NCBI GenBank assembly: GCA_963822115.1
Contig: CAWGGM010000011.1
Coordinates: forward strand, 310,001-374,000
Reading direction: 5' to 3'
Origin: CAWDXG01 sp963822115
Lineage (GTDB): Bacteria; Myxococcota_A; Polyangia; Polyangiales; Polyangiaceae
Length of the DNA: 64,000 nucleotides
The position numbers were made by a program, and so were the translations under genes. This document shows, in pieces, positions 32,135 through 41,162 of this stretch. The stretch's first letter is position 1, and each line of letters begins with the position of its first letter. The notes beneath the pieces were generated by a model. The model was not told the DNA's origin. It saw only the letters and a program-made list of their open reading frames with translations, and ran no database searches.

Positions 32135-33145
32135 ATGCGCGCCTACGAGCTTCAGGGACAGGGGATAGACTCGCTCGCTATCGTTCAGCGGCCATCGCCA
32201 GAGCCAGGCCCTGGGCAGGTGCGGGTCCGCATCCGGGCTGCCAGCCTCAACTACCGTGATCTGCTCATCGCCCGGGGTGGATACGGTCGTGGCATGCGCC
32301 AGCTGCCGCTCGTGCCGCTGTCGGACGGCGCGGGCGAAGTCGTCGAGATCGGCGAGGGCGTGACCAGTCTGCGCGTGGGCGATCGCGTCGCAGGCAACTT
32401 CTTCCAGAAGTGGATCGACGGGCCGTTCGACCCGGACAAGGCAGCTTCGGCGTTGGGCGGCGCGATCGATGGCGTGCTGGCGGAGGAAGTGCTGTTCGAG
32501 CAAGGCGCCGCTGTGAGGTTTCCCGCTGCGCTGTCGTACGAGGAAGCCGCGACGCTGCCCTGTGCAGGTGTGACCGCTTGGGTCGGACTGGTGGAGCTCG
32601 GAAAGCTCGAGCCGGGCCAGACGGTGCTCGCGATGGGAACGGGCGGCGTCAGTATCTTCGCACTGCAGATCGCCAAGAGCATGGACGCCCGGGTCGTGCT
32701 CACGTCGAGCCACGACGAGAAGCTGGTTCGCGCCCAGGCGCTCGGCGCCGACGCGACGATCAACTACAAGACCACACCGGCGTGGGACGTGCGGGCGCGC
32801 GAGCTCACCGGCGGCCGCGGCGTCGATCACATCCTCGAAGTGGGCGGCGCTGCCACGCAGGCAACATCGCTGGCGGCCCTCCGCGACGGGGGGCATCTGA
32901 CGCTGGTGGGGCTGCTCGGCGGCCAGCGTGCGGATCGCGAACAGGTCGAGAAGAACGAGCGCGGCATCCGCGTCGATTCGGTCTACGTCGGCAGCGCACG
33001 CCACTTCCGCGACATGAACACCGCCTTCGAACACAGCGACCTGCGTCCGGTCGTCGACCGTGTCTTTCCCTTCGAACGAGCCCGCGACGCCTACTCGTAT
33101 CTCGAGGGCGGCGCGCACTTCGGCAAGGTCGTGATCCGCGTGTGA
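32135..33145 (+). CDS. Zinc-independent MDR alcohol dehydrogenase/enoyl reductase-like protein
   Basis: This 336-aa medium-chain reductase has an N-terminal catalytic part with NYRDLLIARG, LPLVPLSDGAGEVVEIG and VGDRVAGNF, and a cofactor domain with AMGTGGVSIFALQIAK (~170-185) and TGGRGVDHILEVGG. The zinc-binding Cys of true alcohol dehydrogenases is replaced (LSDGAGE region), as in quinone/enoyl reductases. It is cytoplasmic with an unknown substrate. It reads rightward, with 147 bp from the NlpC-like gene and 159 bp to the kinase gene. A second MDR of another subgroup lies at 12560-13666. Confidence 0.9.
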   Translation: MRAYELQGQGIDSLAIVQRPSPEPGPGQVRVRIRAASLNYRDLLIARGGYGRGMRQLPLVPLSDGAGEVVEIGEGVTSLRVGDRVAGNFFQKWIDGPFDPDKAASALGGAIDGVLAEEVLFEQGAAVRFPAALSYEEAATLPCAGVTAWVGLVELGKLEPGQTVLAMGTGGVSIFALQIAKSMDARVVLTSSHDEKLVRAQALGADATINYKTTPAWDVRARELTGGRGVDHILEVGGAATQATSLAALRDGGHLTLVGLLGGQRADREQVEKNERGIRVDSVYVGSARHFRDMNTAFEHSDLRPVVDRVFPFERARDAYSYLEGGAHFGKVVIRV

Positions 33146-33304
33146 GCGCCGGCCCGCTGCCGGGAAGAAGCGTGAGGGCCGGGTGCGTGGCGGAGGGGCC
33201 CGGGCCGTGGGGTTCGGTCCGCGAGTCGACGGCCCCCTTGCGGGGCTGCGACGCACGACGTTAGCTTCGGGGAAGTCCCTGTCTTCGCGCTGCTCGATGC
33301 GCAG

Positions 33305-35824
33305 ATGACCGATCAACGACGCCCCAAGTCCCCGGAGTCCCCGTCCCACCAGCCTTCCCGGCACGAAGTGGAAGGGCGCGCCGCGCCCGCCGCGTCGGAG
33401 CACGAGATCATAGCGCGGCCCGATCCGGAGGGAATTCCCACCGTCGGTTCGGAGGAACTGTGGAGCAAGAAGATCCACGCCATCGAGGAAATCGACCGCG
33501 GCGGCATGAGCTACGTCGCCCGGGGGGTGGATCGGACTCTGAAGCGCGACCTGGCGCTCAAGGTCTCGCCGCTGCCGCGCAAGCAGATGCCGCGTGCTCA
33601 ACTCGCGCGCTTCCTCGAAGAGGCGCAGATCACCGCCCAGCTCGAGCACCCCAACGTCGTTCCGGTGCACGAGCTCGGCCTCGATCCCCAGGGACGCGCC
33701 TACTTTTCCATGAAGCTCGTCCACGGGCAGTCGCTCGAGACGGTGCTGGAAAAGCTGCACGACGGCGATCCGGAGACGGTGTCGGAATTCGGTCTGCGGC
33801 GCCTGCTCGACGTCTTTCTGCAGGTGTGCCAGGCGATCGAGTACGCACACGCACGCGGGGTGATTCATCGCGATCTGAAGCCGTCCAACATCATGGTTGG
33901 CGACTTCGGCGAAGTGCTGGTGATGGACTGGGGCGTCGCCAAGCTGATGAACGGCGGCGACCTTGCTGCCGGCAAGGCAGTGGCCATCTCCGCCGAAGAA
34001 GCCAACCTGCCAGAGGTTCGAGAGTCCGTTCCGCCGCCGAATCCGCGCGTCTCCGTTACCTCGCTTCGAGCCGGCAAGGAGGCGCTCGCCACGCAGGCCG
34101 GCACACTGATCGGCACACCGGCCTACATGTCACCGGAGCAGGCCCGGGGCGAAGCGGTGGACGAGCGCACCGATCTCTACGCGCTTGGCGTGATGCTCTA
34201 CGAGATCCTGTGCGGCCAGCTTCCCTTCGATGAAGAGGATCCAACGCAACTTCTGCTGCGGATGCTGCGCGAGAAGCCGGTGCCGCCATCGAGTATCAAT
34301 CCCCAGACGCCGTTGGCGCTCGAAGCGCTCGCGCTCAGGCTCCTCGAAAAGGATCCGGACCGGCGTTCACTCGAGATCTCCGAGATCCGCGCGCACATCC
34401 AGGACTACATCGAAGGGATCGCACGCGATTACAAGAGCGTCAGCCTGTGGACCAATCTGCTGTGGACGGTGGGGGGACTGTCGCTGTTTGCGTTCCTGGT
34501 GTGGTACCTGACCGGAGAATCGATTGCGGCGCTGTTCGTGCTTGCGCCGGCCACCGTTTTCAATGCGGTGGGGTGGTTCCTGTTCGTCCTGGCGCTGGGG
34601 GTCCCGCTCTGGTCGGTCTATCTAGCGCTTCGCCCGCGGGGCGATCGCGACCGATTCGCGCCGCCGAGCGCCGACGAACGATTCATCGGGCGCTACCTCG
34701 CGCATCGCACGCTCTCGGCAGCCGTGGCGCCGGTGTTCCAGCTGATCTTCATCGGAAAGATCGCAAGCTTCGCCATCGGCATGATCCGCGCCGGACACGC
34801 GACTTCCGCCGAAGTCGTGCAGCGCGTCACCACCGAGCTACGGGCTCAGTGGGGACAATCGCTGATCGTGATCCTGGTCTTCCTGTTCTGCTACTTGTTC
34901 TTCCTGTCGAGCGAAGCGCGATTTTCACGCCGCATCGATCGCTACGACGACCTGGTCGCGCGGTCGCGCTGGGAAGCGGTCTGGCCGTTCTTCCTGATCC
35001 TGCTGCTCCTGCTCACCATCGGCGCCACCAGCGTGCTCGACTGGGCGCTCGCACGTCGCGGTGACCTCCGGAGTTTCGTGCACTATTTCATCACGGCGCA
35101 GCCGCTCGACCTGGTGGACATCGGCAAGACCCTGGTGTTCCAGGGCACGTTTCTGGCCGCACTGGTGCTGTTGACGGTGCTCTTGTCGTTTCCCTTGCCT
35201 GAAGTGCTCGCCGCATTGCGCTTGCCGTACCAACCTGCCGATCAGGCAGCGGTCGAGCATCGTGCTCGCTACTTCGCGCGCTCGCTCGCCGTGCTGCGCG
35301 TCGCGCGCGTGGCGTGGTTGTACGGCGGCGCCATGATCGGCGTGTTGACCGCCATGACGGTCCTGTCCGACCCGAGCTCGCTGGCGCTGGTCAAGGAAGT
35401 GGCCTACATCCTGGCGCCGTCACTGGTCGGTTTCGTCGGCTATGCGGTGACGCGACGGCGGCTCAGCCATTTTCTGCGTCAGGCTCCTGCGGTGGAGCAG
35501 CTTCTCGCGCGTCAGATACGCACGTCCCGCCTGGAGCTCCGGCGCGTCGTAGCCCAGCGCCTCCGGCAGGCGCCCTGGCGCCATCGTCTGCTCCAGCTCG
35601 TGGTGCCCTTTGTCTGCGTGGCGGCGTATCTGATCTGGACGGGCAGCGGCATTCACCGGCGTGCCATCCGGCACCTCGTCATGCCGGTCTCGGCGCAGGG
35701 CTGGCTCTTGATTCTGCCCTACGTGGCCCTGGTCCCGCTGCTGCTCATCCGCGATCCGCTGCAGGCGCTCTGGCTCGAGCGCAAGTCGAAGGAGCAGCCG
35801 CTCCCAGCGCCCATGGACCTGTGA
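33305..35824 (+). CDS. Membrane Ser/Thr protein kinase with polytopic C-terminus
   Basis: This 839-aa protein has a Hanks-type kinase domain at ~55-370: Gly loop DRGGMSYV, Lys86 in LALKV, HRDLKPSN (188-195) and DWG (208-210) in place of DFG, a variant common in this bacterial subgroup, with a long insert before TPAYMSPEQ. The catalytic residues are intact, so it should be active. The C-terminal half has about eight or nine transmembrane helices (~380-825) separated by basic loops, and no recognisable sensor domain. It probably phosphorylates targets in response to a membrane signal. The sulfatase-fold gene 95 bp downstream may be in the same unit. Confidence 0.92.
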   Translation: MTDQRRPKSPESPSHQPSRHEVEGRAAPAASEHEIIARPDPEGIPTVGSEELWSKKIHAIEEIDRGGMSYVARGVDRTLKRDLALKVSPLPRKQMPRAQLARFLEEAQITAQLEHPNVVPVHELGLDPQGRAYFSMKLVHGQSLETVLEKLHDGDPETVSEFGLRRLLDVFLQVCQAIEYAHARGVIHRDLKPSNIMVGDFGEVLVMDWGVAKLMNGGDLAAGKAVAISAEEANLPEVRESVPPPNPRVSVTSLRAGKEALATQAGTLIGTPAYMSPEQARGEAVDERTDLYALGVMLYEILCGQLPFDEEDPTQLLLRMLREKPVPPSSINPQTPLALEALALRLLEKDPDRRSLEISEIRAHIQDYIEGIARDYKSVSLWTNLLWTVGGLSLFAFLVWYLTGESIAALFVLAPATVFNAVGWFLFVLALGVPLWSVYLALRPRGDRDRFAPPSADERFIGRYLAHRTLSAAVAPVFQLIFIGKIASFAIGMIRAGHATSAEVVQRVTTELRAQWGQSLIVILVFLFCYLFFLSSEARFSRRIDRYDDLVARSRWEAVWPFFLILLLLLTIGATSVLDWALARRGDLRSFVHYFITAQPLDLVDIGKTLVFQGTFLAALVLLTVLLSFPLPEVLAALRLPYQPADQAAVEHRARYFARSLAVLRVARVAWLYGGAMIGVLTAMTVLSDPSSLALVKEVAYILAPSLVGFVGYAVTRRRLSHFLRQAPAVEQLLARQIRTSRLELRRVVAQRLRQAPWRHRLLQLVVPFVCVAAYLIWTGSGIHRRAIRHLVMPVSAQGWLLILPYVALVPLLLIRDPLQALWLERKSKEQPLPAPMDL

Positions 35825-35919
35825 GCGCGTAGCCCGGAGAGGCGCCGGCCCGCTGGGCGGACTGGATCGGCCCGCTCGCTGGAGCTTCTGCGAAATCGGG
35901 CTACCATCCACCGGCCAAC

Positions 35920-37884
35920 TTGCAGAGCGTCGAGGACCAGGAACAGCACCGCGAGCCGACGCGGCCAGCAGCGAAGGTCGTTGCGGAAGAGCCGCGGCGT
36001 GTGGAGCGCGTGCGCCGCGCGATCCGCCGCCGGCGGATCGCCACATGGGCGATTCTAGCCGCGCCGATGCTGGCCTCGCTGGTCCTCGATGTCACGCATC
36101 GCCCGCACCGTCTCGAGCTTCTGACCTGGAAGTACCGCGGTTTCTACGCGCTGGCGGCGCTCGAGAGTCTGGTGGTCTGGGGGCTGTTGCTGTACGCGGC
36201 GTCGCGCCGGCGCGGCGTGATGCGCTGGGTCGCCACCGCCCTGTTCGTTATCGGGATGACGTGTGCTCTGGGGGGCCAGGCGTACTTCTTCGACCAGTAC
36301 AACGTCTACCTGGACATCGACGTGTCGCGCTTCGCGTCGAACCTGATGGACAGTGTGTTCAACCAGCTGTTCGCCGACATCGGCAACTATTTGCTGGCCA
36401 ATCTCTTCCCGTTCCTCGCCGCCGTGGCGCTGGTCGTGGCCGCGCGTTTCGTGATCCGCCCGCGACGGCGTCCGGCTCGCTTCGCTGCGATCCTGGCGCC
36501 GCTCGTGGCCATCGGCTCGTTCGCGATCCCTACGCAGCACCGGACCCTCGAGGCGTCCACGCCCGACGTGCTGTATCTGAACGCGGTCGGCGGACTGATC
36601 GCGACGCAGCTTGGCTGGACGGACCAGTCGCACCAGCTCCGGCCCGGCGTGCGCCACTCGCTCCCGCTGCCAAAGCTCACGCCGCACCCGGCGCGCCCGC
36701 GCAACGTGTTGTTCGTGCTGCTGGAGAGCGTTCGCGCTGATGCGACCTGCGTCAAATACGACCCGAACTGCCGCCGCACGGAGGCCACCAACAAGCTCCT
36801 GCCGACTCGCTTCCCGCTCACCCAGATGCGGTCGATGGACTCGACGACGGCGATCTCGCTGTCGGTGCTCTGGTCCGGAACGGGTCCCGAGGTGCCGCGC
36901 AAGGTGATGCTCACCTGGCCGCTGATCTTCGACTACGCGAAGGCCGCCGGCTACGACACGGCGTACTGGACCAGCCAGAACCTGATGTTCGGCAACTCGC
37001 GGCTGTTCGTGAAAAACCTCGGGGTGAGCCACTTCGTGAGCGCGACCGAGCTCTGGCCGTACTCCAATCTCGACCTGGGGGCGCCCGAGTGGCTGCTGAC
37101 AGCGCGCGTCAACCACGAGATAGGGCAGCTCAAGGAGCCGTGGATGGCGGTGGTGCACCTGTCGAACACGCACTACCCGTACTTCGTCTCGAAGCGCTAC
37201 CCGCGGCCGTTCCAGCCCGACTCGACCAGCAAGGCACAGGCAGACAAGTTGGCGTTCTGGAACCACTACCAGAACTCGGTGTACCAGCAGGACCTGCACA
37301 TCGCGGCCATCATCAAGCACCTGCTCGCGACGCCCGCGGGCAAGCGCACGGTCATCGTCTACACCAGCGATCACGCCGAGGCCTTCCGCGAGCACGGCGC
37401 GACCGGCCACACCTTCAGCATCCTCTCCGAGGAAACGCACGTGCCCGCGTGGATCTACGCTCCGCCCGGCACTCTGGGTCCCGAGGAAGAGCAGAACCTC
37501 AGGGCCAAGGAAAATACCTACAACTTCCACATCGACATCGCGCCGACCATTCTCGACCTGCTAGGCGTGTGGCACGATCCGGCCATCGCTCGCTACAAGG
37601 AGCTGATGCACGGCCACAGCCTGCTCGGTCCCCAGGTCACCGATCAGCCGGTGGCCATGACCAACTGCGGTGGAGTGTGGAGCTGCGCGTACGAGAACTG
37701 GGGCTACGCGCAGGGGCGGATGAAGGTGGAGGCGCGTTCCTGGGACCAGAACTGGCACTGCTTCGACGATGCGGCCGACCCGCGCGAGATGCATCCGATC
37801 GTCCCGTTCAACCCCGAGTGCAAGCGTCTCAGGGCGGATGCACTGCACACGTTCGGGCGGCTTCCGGGGCGGCCCAGGCACTGA
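35920..37884 (+). CDS. Membrane sulfatase-fold phosphotransferase/sulfatase (LtaS/EptA-like)
   Basis: The protein is up to 654 aa. The TTG at 35920 gives an Arg-rich N-terminus; the GTG at 36001 is an alternative start. About four or five transmembrane helices (~40-215) precede a periplasmic alkaline-phosphatase-superfamily domain: NVLFVLLESVRAD (metal Glu), a Ser/Thr nucleophile region MDSTTAISLS, HLSNTHYPY, and YTSDHAEAFREHG-TGH (metal Asp/His). This layout matches enzymes that transfer phosphoglycerol or phosphoethanolamine to envelope glycans or lipids. A sulfatase formylglycine motif (C/S-x-P-x-R) is not seen. It follows the membrane kinase gene by 95 bp. Confidence 0.87.
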   Translation: MQSVEDQEQHREPTRPAAKVVAEEPRRVERVRRAIRRRRIATWAILAAPMLASLVLDVTHRPHRLELLTWKYRGFYALAALESLVVWGLLLYAASRRRGVMRWVATALFVIGMTCALGGQAYFFDQYNVYLDIDVSRFASNLMDSVFNQLFADIGNYLLANLFPFLAAVALVVAARFVIRPRRRPARFAAILAPLVAIGSFAIPTQHRTLEASTPDVLYLNAVGGLIATQLGWTDQSHQLRPGVRHSLPLPKLTPHPARPRNVLFVLLESVRADATCVKYDPNCRRTEATNKLLPTRFPLTQMRSMDSTTAISLSVLWSGTGPEVPRKVMLTWPLIFDYAKAAGYDTAYWTSQNLMFGNSRLFVKNLGVSHFVSATELWPYSNLDLGAPEWLLTARVNHEIGQLKEPWMAVVHLSNTHYPYFVSKRYPRPFQPDSTSKAQADKLAFWNHYQNSVYQQDLHIAAIIKHLLATPAGKRTVIVYTSDHAEAFREHGATGHTFSILSEETHVPAWIYAPPGTLGPEEEQNLRAKENTYNFHIDIAPTILDLLGVWHDPAIARYKELMHGHSLLGPQVTDQPVAMTNCGGVWSCAYENWGYAQGRMKVEARSWDQNWHCFDDAADPREMHPIVPFNPECKRLRADALHTFGRLPGRPRH

Positions 37885-37929
37885 CGGCGAGCGCGGAGTG
37901 GGCGACGGCTTCGAGCGGTCGGAGCGAGG

Positions 37930-39063
37930 CTACGGCGCGCGCGAGAGCGCGTGGAAGAGTCGTTCGATATCGGCGTCGGTGTTGTAGAGGTGCGGCGTCA
38001 CGCGCACCGAGTTGCCGCGGACGCTCACGTACACCTGTTCGCGCGCCAGCGCCTCCGGTAGCCCGCGCGGCACGCCGTTCGGGAACTGGAGGCCGAGGTA
38101 GTGCCCGGCGCGCTCGGTTTGCGGTAGCGAGGCGAGGCCGAGATCAGCAGCGCGGCGCGCGATTGCCGACGTGCGCGCCGAAAGCGTCTCGGCGATGGCT
38201 TCCACGCCCCAGTCGAGCACCTGCCGGAGTGCGGCGACCGCCATCGGTACCAGCACGAAATTGGAGCGCTCTCCCACGTCGTAGCGGCGCGCTCCGGGTT
38301 GGAAGTCGTCGCGGTAGTTGACGAGGCCAGCGAAATTCTCCGAACCGGCGCGGGCGATCCAGCCGTGCTCGAGCGGTTCGCCGCCGTGATGCTGCTCCGC
38401 GGCGTACAGAAAGCCGATCGAGTAGGGGCCGAGCAGCCACTTGTACGCCGCACCGATCAGGAAATCCGGCTGCACCCTTGCAACGTCGAGCGGCAGCGCG
38501 CCGAGCGACTGCGTGACGTCGAGCACCAGTGCAGCGTCCACTTCGCGGCAGCGCTCGCCGATACGCTCGAGATCGAGCAGCGCGCCGTCGGTCCAGCGGC
38601 AGTGCGGCAGCGCCGCCACTCTCGTGCGCTCGTCCATGGCGGCGAGCACCGCGTCCGTGAAATCGCCATCGGCGGGGCGATCGATCGCGACCACCTCGGC
38701 GCCGCGCGCTCTGGCGAGCTCGCTCCAGGCGTAGACGTGCGACGGGAACTGCTCGGCGAGCACGACAATCCGCTGCCCCTGCTCGATCTGCACGTTGCGC
38801 GCAGCGACGGCCACGCCGTAGCTCACCGCCGGAATCAACGCCACGTCGTCCGGTGACGCTCCGACGATCTCTGCGAACAGAGCGCGCGCCTGCTCCGATT
38901 CGTCGAAGAAGTCCGTCGGCGAGATCTGCCACGGGCGCGCCTTCTTCGCGACGCCCTCGCGGCCCGCCTCGATAACAGCGTGCATCAGCGGCGCCATGTA
39001 CGCGCAGTTCAGGTATGCGATGTCGTTGGGCAGGTCGAAGAGGTGGCGCTGGCTGGGGATCAT
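37930..39063 (-). CDS. Class-V PLP aminotransferase (cysteine desulfurase/kynureninase-like)
   Basis: This 377-aa fold-type I PLP enzyme starts at the ATG before IPSQRHLFDLP. The PLP lysine is Lys208 in GAAYKWLLGPYSIG and the ring-stacking Asp182 lies in LVLDVTQSLGALP. The N-terminal NCAYMAPL matches class-V enzymes that take selenocysteine, cysteine or related substrates. I see no active-site Cys loop typical of NifS/IscS, so a true desulfurase role is uncertain. It is the last of three leftward genes (oxidoreductase, GH30, this one), 37 bp after GH30. It converges with the sulfatase gene. Confidence 0.88.
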   Translation of the reverse strand: MIPSQRHLFDLPNDIAYLNCAYMAPLMHAVIEAGREGVAKKARPWQISPTDFFDESEQARALFAEIVGASPDDVALIPAVSYGVAVAARNVQIEQGQRIVVLAEQFPSHVYAWSELARARGAEVVAIDRPADGDFTDAVLAAMDERTRVAALPHCRWTDGALLDLERIGERCREVDAALVLDVTQSLGALPLDVARVQPDFLIGAAYKWLLGPYSIGFLYAAEQHHGGEPLEHGWIARAGSENFAGLVNYRDDFQPGARRYDVGERSNFVLVPMAVAALRQVLDWGVEAIAETLSARTSAIARRAADLGLASLPQTERAGHYLGLQFPNGVPRGLPEALAREQVYVSVRGNSVRVTPHLYNTDADIERLFHALSRAP

Positions 39064-39100
39064 GACGACTCGGGGTGGGGATCGCGACGGAGCCGGGAGG

Positions 39101-41114
39101 CTAGTCGCGATCGCGGCGATAGAGCCAGCAGCCGAAGAGCGCCAGCAGTGCCAGGGCCGGCGTGCCGTTCGAGCGCGAGCCGGCGGTGCGGCAGCCGCAG
39201 CCGCCGCTCTTGTTCGAGCTTGCCGGCGCGCCGTTCGCGCCGCCCGCGCCGCCCAGAGCCCCGCCGCCCGCCCCCGTTCCGGCCGTGCCCACTCCGCCGC
39301 TGCCTGCTCCACCAGCACCACTGCCGCCCGCGCCGCTGCCGCCGCTGCCGACGCCTTGTCCTTCGAGCGTCACGACGCCGTAGCCGGGAATCTTCACCGA
39401 GAGCTTGCCGGCCGCCGCGTCGAGCGTGGAGGTCTGCCAGAGCTTGCCATCGCTGGAGGTGACGACATTGAAGCTCGACAGGCTTGCGGGATAGGCCGGC
39501 ACCGCGAGGCTCGCCGTGACGTCCTGCGCCGAAGCGTTCACCAGCTCGACGACCAGCGTGCCGTTCGCGTCGTGGACATAGGCGCTGGCCGCGAGCGAGG
39601 TGGAGCCGCTGACGGTCGTGTCGACGCGCACCGCGCCCGGGCGGATGAAGCGGAAGAAGTGTTTGGCCGCTACATACTTGGGGCTCTGGTCCTTCAGCGT
39701 GCTGTCGGTGAGCGACTCGGTGTTGACAGACTTACCGTCGCTGAGCTGCCAGTAGGCCCACGCGCTTTCCTGTCCCGCGGTGAGGGCCTGCTCGATCTTG
39801 AGCGCGATGCTGAAGGCGCCCTTGCTGGGAAAACCGCTGGCCGGCGACAGCCAGTCCGGCTGCTCGCCACTCGTCTCGGTCATCCAGCTTTTCTTGCCGT
39901 AGCTCGAAAATCCCTTCACGCTCGCCGGCAGGCCCGCCGCGGGGCTCTTGTTCCAACCGTTCACCCACCAGTCCCACTGCTGGGGCGTCGCGCCGGCGCT
40001 GTTCACGCCGTCGGCGGCGTAGCCGTGGATGCAGAAGAAATCGAGCGCCTTGTCCGCCTGCGGATCCGCGGCGATGTGCGCGAGGTACTGCAAGTTCTTC
40101 TCGGTGAGGTTCATGCCGCCGTATTCCCACATCCCGTAGCCGTCGCCGCCAAGCAGATCCTCCGGCCCCATGATGCGGATCGACTTCAGGTCCGGGTACT
40201 TGTCGAGCTCGGCGCGCGCCGCCAGGAGCGCCTTGATGTAGCCGGTCGAGTTCGGGTAGCTGCACGAGTTGTAGAAGGTCTCGAAGTTGAGCTCGTTCTG
40301 GATGCTGACGGCGTAGAGCTTCACGCCGAACTTCTGCTGGAAGCCGCGCAGATAGGCCGCCAGGCCACGGGCGAACTGGGTGAGGGCGCTGGTGGGTCCG
40401 GTACCGCCGAGCGACGAGTCGTCGAACGCCGCGCGCGGGGTGCCGGAAGTGTCGAGCACGCCGCCGGAGAAGTTGCCGCCCCAGATGAAGGGCCACGCCG
40501 TCCCGTTCTTCGGAGCGGGGTCGCTCTGTCCACCGATGATATGCCCGCTGGAGAGCTTGAGCCATGGAGCGGGGGACCACATGGAAGCGAATAGCTTGAA
40601 GTCGCCGAGCTTCGCCTTGTCGCTGTCGCCGAGCTGGGCGAGCAGCCCCGCTGTTTTCGGACCGTCGTTGTCGTAGTCGAAGTACTGGACGTTCTTGTCG
40701 ATGTCTGGACCCATCACGGCGATCTTCGCCCGCTGGCCGCCGAAGACCCGCTGGTAGTCCGAGAACGTCCGTATACGTGCGCACGTTGTTGCCGTCCGGG
40801 CCCGGTAGAGCCATTGGCGCCGCCTGTCCGAACCAGGGCGAGTTGTAGTGCAGGTCGGAATACGGAGCCTTGAAGTGCGGCGTGATGTCGAAGCGCAGCA
40901 TCGAGCACTCGAGGTCGTCGAAGTACAGCTTCTGGAACCACGCCTGCTGGCCCTCGGTTCCGGACAGGCAGGTGCCGAATCCGTCGATGGTCTGCTCGCG
41001 CCCCGCCTGCGACGTGTCGATGCTGATGCTCTGTGCTCGCGCCGGCGTTGCCGCGCAGACGAAAGCCGCTGCCAGGATCGCCGCCCATCCCTTGTGACTG
41101 CCCATGAGCCCCAT
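39101..41114 (-). pseudogene. GH30-like secreted glycosidase with MYXO-CTERM tail, interrupted by a +1 frameshift
   Basis: Two open frames give one protein of ~670 aa. The first (start 41114) encodes a signal peptide (VCAATPARA) and the start of the barrel (TIDGFGTCLSG, MLRFDITPHF). Around 40763-40766 one extra base moves the sequence to the second frame, which begins FSDYQRVFGG and continues to the end. The remainder has SMWSPAPWLK, SIQNELNFET (acid/base Glu), WMTETSGEQ (nucleophile Glu), a beta domain, a Gly linker and CGC-helix-RRDR, a MYXO-CTERM end. GH30 enzymes cut xylans, beta-1,6-galactans or glucans. Removing one base restores a seamless frame, so either a sequencing error or a recent mutation is possible; the rest shows no decay. 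Confidence 0.85.
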
Positions 41115-41162
41115 GAAACCGGTTCGGGGCGCTGGCGTAAAGGGGGCGTGGCAGACGGCGCG

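Noticed and set aside
33430..33440. A third GGGAATTCCC palindrome
   Set aside because: It lies within the kinase coding sequence and lacks the CTC and TAT flanks shared by the two upstream copies. A chance match is likely.
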